From SAR202 cluster bacterium bin90 (GTDB lineage Bacteria; Chloroflexota; Dehalococcoidia; Lucifugimonadales; JADFKI01): a DNA stretch of 64,000 bases. Both the position numbers and the translations under genes were made by a program. Positions 59,091 through 64,000 of the stretch are shown piece after piece (within the stretch, counting starts at the first letter, position 1; the number at the start of each line of letters is the position of its first letter). The DNA is taken from contig MPND01000001.1 in NCBI GenBank assembly GCA_002238855.1, positions 105,008-169,007 of the forward strand, read 5' to 3'. The notes under the pieces are model-generated. The model was not told where the DNA came from. It saw only the letters and a program-made list of their open reading frames with translations, and did no database searches.

Positions 59091-59678
59091 CTACGCCCCG
59101 ATCCCAAGCTCCGACCGCAGATCATTGATCGTCTCAGCCCTGCTCCGCGTAACCCGTCGCTCCCGCAAGCCAATCGGGAGGTTCTGTATCTCGGGCTGCA
59201 CCTTTATCGCCACCATCACAGGACCGTCTTCATTCATGATGTCCTCAACACTGGTGGCGAACTCTTCAAGGTCATCGAAGTTATACGCGGCCGCATATCC
59301 GGCACCCTTCGCCATAGCCGCATAGTCGATGTCCGCGGCGTTCGGCACCGGCTGGCCGCCCGTCGTCGCATAGCACTCGTTGTCCAGCACAAAGTGTACG
59401 AAGTTCTTTGGCTGCTTCCCCGCGATGGTCGCGATTACGCCCAGGTTCATAAGCAGCGAACCCTCGGCGTCAAACAGCACCACCTTCTCATCAGGCAGCC
59501 CCAGCGCAAGCCCGAACGCCGCCGATGTCGTGTGTCCCATCGCGCCGCCCAGCGCAATGTCCCTGGAAGGCTTGTCGCTGATGTCTCCCCAGTGCCGTCC
59601 CGCAGTTCCCTGCGCCGTTACAATCGCGTCGCCTCGATGCGCCTTGAATACATTAAATACATCAACTGGATCTAGCAT
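59091..59678 (-). CDS. Thiamine pyrophosphate-binding (PP-domain) subunit of a split 2-oxoacid decarboxylase-like enzyme (ComE/sulfopyruvate decarboxylase beta-like)
   Basis: IALGGAMGHTTSAAFGLALGLPDEKVVLFDAEGSLLMNLGVIATIA, FVLDNECYATTGGQPVPNAADIDYAAMAKGAGY. Confidence 0.85.
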   Translation of the reverse strand: MLDPVDVFNVFKAHRGDAIVTAQGTAGRHWGDISDKPSRDIALGGAMGHTTSAAFGLALGLPDEKVVLFDAEGSLLMNLGVIATIAGKQPKNFVHFVLDNECYATTGGQPVPNAADIDYAAMAKGAGYAAAYNFDDLEEFATSVEDIMNEDGPVMVAIKVQPEIQNLPIGLRERRVTRSRAETINDLRSELGIGA

Positions 59679-59704
59679 TTCATCTCCTTATCAGTACCTA
59701 CGTC

Positions 59705-59769
59705 CCTTCTCCCTTTATGGGGGAAGGCTAGAGCCTGTCTTGAGCTTGTCGAAGGAATGGGGGTGACGA
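59705..59769. repeat. REP-like palindromic element, copy 2, interrupted by a second repeat type
   Basis: CCTTCTCCC-TTTAT-GGGGGAAGG-CTAG, then AGCCTGTCTTGAGCTTGTCGAAGG, then AATGGGGGTGA. Confidence 0.7.
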
Positions 59770-59801
59770 CCCTCCAATTCCTTTGTATTGAGTCAGCCAC
59801 T

Positions 59802-60323
59802 CTACCTGTTGAACCCGTGATACTCGTCCCCAACCAGAACGACCACCGGGCGCTTCGTCCGCTGCGCCTCTGCGAACGCCTCGGAAATTCGGCCCCCGTC
59901 CTCATCGTGCTCCACCAGGTAGTAGTTTATGCGGAAGGCGTTCAGGAACGGCTCCGTGTAAGTCGCTGCGGTGTCCGGCGTCTTCCCCCAGCGCGTCCAG
60001 CCGCGATAACCAATGACCATCACCAGCGGAAAGCCCGCATCCAGCGCCATCCCCCGTATCGAGTCTCCCGACTCCATCATCCCCGTATTCTGAATCAGGC
60101 ACACCGGCACCTTCCCCGCCACATTCAGCCCCAGTGCAACGCCCATCGTCTCGCCCTCGCGTGACACCGGCACCACATCCAGCCAGTCCTGATCCAGCAT
60201 CAGCTCGTACAGGTAGTTCGTCTCGCTGTCCGGGATTGTGATGATATGAGTTACCCCGTTCTTCTTGAACTCCTCAACCATCGTCTCAGGTCTTAGTATC
60301 TGAGGTTGCTGCTCCTGTACCAT
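59802..60323 (-). CDS. Thiamine pyrophosphate enzyme Pyr-domain subunit (ComD/sulfopyruvate decarboxylase alpha-like)
   Basis: FKKNGVTHIITIPDSETNYLYELM, VPVSREGETMGVALGLNVAGKVPVCLIQNTGMMESGDSIRGMAL, VMVIGYRGWTRWGKTPDTAATYTEPFL. Confidence 0.85.
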   Translation of the reverse strand: MVQEQQPQILRPETMVEEFKKNGVTHIITIPDSETNYLYELMLDQDWLDVVPVSREGETMGVALGLNVAGKVPVCLIQNTGMMESGDSIRGMALDAGFPLVMVIGYRGWTRWGKTPDTAATYTEPFLNAFRINYYLVEHDEDGGRISEAFAEAQRTKRPVVVLVGDEYHGFNR

Positions 60324-60495
60324 TAATCGCTCCTTCCGCTCTACGCAGTGTAGCCCGTTGGTTTCTATTGCATCTCATAACGCGCATCCGCGCTGAGCCA
60401 CAATTATATGTAGTACCTATGTCGCGGTCAATTTCAACGCACAGCTCCCCAACGGATTCCATTGCGCCGCACTCCCTGAGAACATATCATGTGAA

Positions 60496-61032
60496 ATGAA
60501 TCACAATTACTGGAGGACACTGAACACCATGGCAATGACCCCTGAATTACGCGCGCAGAAGATAGAATCCTACGCCCGCCACCACGACCTTCTTGTTGAT
60601 TCACTTAACGAGTTCCCAACGGAAATGTGGCAGTTCCGCGACGAGCACGGCTGCTGGAGCATCCACGAGCACATCCTCCACATCACCGACAGCGAGGCAA
60701 ACAGCTACATCCGCTGCTGCCGCCTCATCGCCGAGCAGGGCGAACCCCTCATGGCATACGATGAAAACCAGTGGGCAACAGCCCTCGACTACCACGACCA
60801 GAGCACCGAAGACGCGCTCGCCCTCTTCAAGTGGCTCCGCCACAAAAGCTACACCCTCATCAAGGATCTCCCCGAACCCGTCTGGGCACACTCCTCATTC
60901 CACCCCGAAAACGGCGAGACCACCCTCGACGACTGGCTCGACACCTACGAGCGCCACGTCCCCGAGCACCTCGAGTACATGCGCCAGAACCTGCAAGCCT
61001 GGCATGCAACAAGGGCTCCAGCAGCCGGCTAG
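60496..61032 (+). CDS. DinB-family (DfsB/YfiT-like four-helix bundle) protein
   Basis: HDLLVDSLNEFPTEMWQFRDEHGCWSIHEHILHITDSEANSYIRCCRLIAEQG, DWLDTYERHVPEHLEYMRQNL. Confidence 0.85.
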   Translation: MNHNYWRTLNTMAMTPELRAQKIESYARHHDLLVDSLNEFPTEMWQFRDEHGCWSIHEHILHITDSEANSYIRCCRLIAEQGEPLMAYDENQWATALDYHDQSTEDALALFKWLRHKSYTLIKDLPEPVWAHSSFHPENGETTLDDWLDTYERHVPEHLEYMRQNLQAWHATRAPAAG

Positions 61033-61052
61033 TCAGTCCCATAACGCAGAAA

Positions 61053-61077
61053 CGCCCGGACAGTCACAGTCCGGGCG
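61053..61077 (+). terminator. Stem-loop between convergent genes, probable terminator
   Basis: CGCCCGGAC/GTCCGGGCG perfect 9-bp stem, 7-nt loop, followed by CTTTCATTTG. Confidence 0.75.
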
Positions 61078-61106
61078 CTTTCATTTGCGACACCTCCGCT
61101 GGACTA

Positions 61107-62357
61107 TTAAACCACCCCCGCCTCACGCATCGCCTCCAGCTCCTCCACCCCAATCCCCAGTTCCCCGTACACCGCTTCGTTGTCCTCGCCCAGCAGCGGC
61201 GGCCGTCGCCTGATCCCCCACGGCGTCTCCTTGAAGTCATACGGCGCCCCCACATACACGAACTCAGCACCGAGTTCGGGATGCGCCACAGGCACCTTCA
61301 TCCCCCGCTCCACGAAATGCCTGTCCTCCAGCGTCTCCTCTGGCGAATACACGATCCCCCATTGGAATCCCAGATCCTGCGCTCGCACGAATATGTCGTG
61401 CGCATTATTCGCAAGGCAAAGCTCCCTCACCGCGTCCATCACTTCTTCCATTTGCCTTATCGCATCAGGGTCGCGCTGAATCAGAGCCTCCCTGCTCGGC
61501 GGCGAGATGTACTTCGACAGATCGCCCACAAGCCCGTGCTCATCCAGCCACGCCAGCAAATGCAGCCACTGCTCCTCCGTCCGCGCCGGAAATCCGATGT
61601 TCACATATCGCCCGTCTCCGCACACGATCTGCACATTCGCTGTCGGCGTCGGCGACGAATGCCGCCCCGTCTGCCGCTGCACCGTATCGCCCGCAACAAG
61701 CCAGTGATACACGGCGCCCTCCGTCGTCACGTTCTGCGCCGCGTGCATATTCACATCGATAAACTGCCCCTCGCCTGTGAACTGCCTGTGTACCAGCGCC
61801 GTCAGCACACCGATAGCTGCGAAATGACATGCAGTGTGGTACGCCTGATTGCCGCCCCCGCGCACCGGCGCAATCGAATGATCGTCATACCCGCAGCTCC
61901 ACACGGGCCCCCCGAACGCCAGCGCAGTCATGTCCGTTGAAGCATACTCGCTGAACGGCGCATCCTGCCCGAACGGGCTCACCGCGGTGTAGATGATGTC
62001 CGGCGCGACCTCCGACACCCGCTCATACCCCAATCCCAGCGAATCGAGATACTTCGGCGCGCTGCTGTCAATCACCACATCCGCGCCCTCAGCCAGCCGT
62101 AGGAACAGGTCCCGCCCCGTCTCAGAGTCCAGGTCCAGCGTAACGCTCTGCTTGTTCGTGTTGTAATGCCAGAAGTACAGGCTGCCGTTCTTGTCAGCCT
62201 CATCCTTGTAGAAAGGCGGATACCCGCGAGTTACTTCGCCCTCCGGCGGCTCCACCTTGATTACCGTCGCGCCCATATCGCCCAGCAGCTTGCCGCACCA
62301 CCCGCCAAGCTCGCCGCCCACCTCAATGATTCGCACATCGTCGAGAACCGAAGCCAT
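61107..62357 (-). CDS. CaiB/BaiF CoA-transferase family protein
   Basis: DVRIIEVGGELGGWCGKLLGDMGATVIKVEPPEGEVTRGYPPF, RLAEGADVVIDSS, YTAVSPFGQDAPFSEYASTD. Confidence 0.92.
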   Translation of the reverse strand: MASVLDDVRIIEVGGELGGWCGKLLGDMGATVIKVEPPEGEVTRGYPPFYKDEADKNGSLYFWHYNTNKQSVTLDLDSETGRDLFLRLAEGADVVIDSSAPKYLDSLGLGYERVSEVAPDIIYTAVSPFGQDAPFSEYASTDMTALAFGGPVWSCGYDDHSIAPVRGGGNQAYHTACHFAAIGVLTALVHRQFTGEGQFIDVNMHAAQNVTTEGAVYHWLVAGDTVQRQTGRHSSPTPTANVQIVCGDGRYVNIGFPARTEEQWLHLLAWLDEHGLVGDLSKYISPPSREALIQRDPDAIRQMEEVMDAVRELCLANNAHDIFVRAQDLGFQWGIVYSPEETLEDRHFVERGMKVPVAHPELGAEFVYVGAPYDFKETPWGIRRRPPLLGEDNEAVYGELGIGVEELEAMREAGVV

Positions 62358-63638
62358 CTAAATGACCCCCTTGTCATGCAGTTCCTTCTGCTCCGACTTG
62401 TCCAGCATCAGGATTTCGTCATAGAAGAAATCGTTATCCTCCCCAAGCACCGGCGCGCCCTTCCTTATCTTCGCCGGAGTCTTCGACATCTTCATCGGCA
62501 TCCCCTCCACGCGCACCTTACCCATCTCCCTGTGCTTCACCTCTGGGAAGGTCTCCCACTCCAGCGAGTTCGCGTCCTTGTCCATCCTGTCCTCCGGATG
62601 CTGCACAGCCGCCGCCGCCACGCCCTTCGCCTGCAGCGCATCCATCGCCTCGAAGTCCGATCTCTCAACAGTCCACGCCTCTATAAGCTCGTCCAGCGCA
62701 TCCTGGTTTTCGTCCAGCATCCGCGACTCAAGCGATGCGAACCGCGCGTCGTCCGCAAGCTCCGACCTCCCGATCACCTCGCAGATAGCCCGCCATTCGC
62801 CGTCGTCCCTCGCCGATATGGCAACCCAGCGGTCGTCACCTTTGGATCTGTAAATCCCATGCGGCGCCATTGGCGGAAACGTATTCCGATTGCTGTGCGG
62901 CTTGCCCGGGCGCCGCGTCGGACGGCCGTTCACCGTGTAGTCCAGCAGCGCAGGCCCGTTCAGCGTCAGCGCCGCGTCCGTGCAGGACAGATCGACATAC
63001 TGCCCCTCGCCCGTCTTGTTGCGGTGGTACAGCGCCATCAGAATCGCTATCGCCATGAAGTACCCGCCCGTGTGGTCCATGTGCGAGTATCCCCACCCGG
63101 CAGGTGGCATATCCGGCAATGCCGACTGAAATGTCAGCCCTGACACCGCCTGCACCACGGGCCCCCACGTCTTGAAGTGCGTGTACGGTCCCTTATGCCC
63201 GAACCCGCAGTTTGACACATAGATTATGTCCGGCTTGATGCGCCTCATCTCCTCGTAAGGAAACCCCCACCGCTCCATCACGCCCGCGCTGAAGTTCTCA
63301 GTAACCACATCGCTGATGGAGATTATCTCGCGCATAATCTCCTTGCCACGCTCGCTCTTGGCATTGAGCGTGATCCCCAGTTTCTCCACATTGTGGTTAT
63401 TGAACATCCCGCCCAGGTTCGTCCCGCGCCTCTCGTCCTTATAAGGCCCGTTCCCACGGAAGATGTCCCATCCGCCCTGCGAAAGCCGGTCCTCTATGCG
63501 TATCACCTGCGCTCCGAACGCCGCGAAAAACCGCGTAGCGCCCGCACCCGCAAGCTGCCCAGAGAAATCGCATATCCGTATCGGCGCAAGCGCGCCCCTA
63601 GCTCCATTGCTCGCCATAACTGAATCTCCAAAAAACAC
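62358..63638 (-). CDS. CaiB/BaiF CoA-transferase family protein
   Basis: IRICDFSGQLAGAGATRFFAAFGAQVIRIEDRLSQGGWDIFRGNGPYKDE, NHNVEKLGITLNAKSERGKEIMREII. Start of ORF at 63638; MASNGARG at about 63617 is an alternative. Confidence 0.9.
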   Translation of the reverse strand: MFFGDSVMASNGARGALAPIRICDFSGQLAGAGATRFFAAFGAQVIRIEDRLSQGGWDIFRGNGPYKDERRGTNLGGMFNNHNVEKLGITLNAKSERGKEIMREIISISDVVTENFSAGVMERWGFPYEEMRRIKPDIIYVSNCGFGHKGPYTHFKTWGPVVQAVSGLTFQSALPDMPPAGWGYSHMDHTGGYFMAIAILMALYHRNKTGEGQYVDLSCTDAALTLNGPALLDYTVNGRPTRRPGKPHSNRNTFPPMAPHGIYRSKGDDRWVAISARDDGEWRAICEVIGRSELADDARFASLESRMLDENQDALDELIEAWTVERSDFEAMDALQAKGVAAAAVQHPEDRMDKDANSLEWETFPEVKHREMGKVRVEGMPMKMSKTPAKIRKGAPVLGEDNDFFYDEILMLDKSEQKELHDKGVI

Positions 63639-64000
63639 GGCTCATTGAACGCTGCCGCTGATTATAACCCTGACTCCCGTTCCTTGCCACACCATCGCAT
63701 CTATGCTCACCGCAAGCCGGCGCCACAAAGCCGAGCCGCCGTGCGGGTATTTGGAATTACCGCGCCACCACTCACGGTCACAACCCCGCATTTCTAACGA
63801 TGTAAGTCGAACTGATCCGTCTGCATCGACAGTCTGCCAGTCCCTTCCTCAATACTTCTCATAACCAATTGATCGACCTGTTGAAAAAGCCTAGGTTTCC
63901 ACGACTCTTGGTCAGTGCCCTCGCTTTTTTGAGATGATGACATGTCGTTCGAATGAGTTCTTCCATTCCCCCGTATCCTATGGCCAAAGCCATCGGTCGA

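Noticed and set aside
60771-63143. Long plus-strand ORFs 60771-61940 and 62166-63143
   Set aside because: Opposite the two CoA-transferase genes (first also overlaps dinB in another frame); low-complexity Arg/Pro/His composition.
1-64000. CRISPR arrays, rRNA, tRNA, prophage or intact transposases
   Set aside because: No regularly spaced direct repeats, no rRNA-like sequence, no convincing tRNA by eye, and no transposase, integrase or structural phage protein in the ORF track. tRNA absence should be confirmed computationally.

Overview
This 64 kb window is gene-dense and GC-rich, and reads as a bacterial chromosome fragment. Gene content suggests Chloroflexota, perhaps SAR202/Dehalococcoidia-like: two LLM flavin-dependent oxidoreductases, two enolase-superfamily dehydratases, two CaiB/BaiF CoA-transferases and many peptide-type ABC transporter genes. 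That placement is inference only. I identify about 59 protein-coding genes. Housekeeping and repair genes include mutL (3' part), recQ, selB, tyrS, ribF, trpA, an AroH-type chorismate mutase and ppk2. A translationally coupled nurA - unknown protein - herA operon lies downstream of selB. A 12.3-15 kb block encodes a PD-(D/E)XK-like orphan protein, a DUF2779/RecB-like dual-nuclease protein and a zincin. A large peptide-type ABC transporter island (24-39.9 kb, plus an orphan permease at 44 kb) contains three tandem paralogous substrate-binding lipoproteins. A DUF1800/DUF1501/NHL module follows. Other features are a GAF/PAS histidine kinase with two Rcp1-like response regulators, two toxin-antitoxin pairs and a tandem Uma2 pair with mosaic conservation. 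I saw no rRNA, convincing tRNA, CRISPR array, intact transposase or prophage. The observations I would follow first are the NurA-X-HerA operon, the AT-richer nuclease-like orphan at 12.3 kb, the structured ORF-poor intergenic region at 47.85-48.3 kb, and the nested palindromic repeats at 59.0-59.77 kb. All family assignments come from reading motifs by eye; no database search was run.
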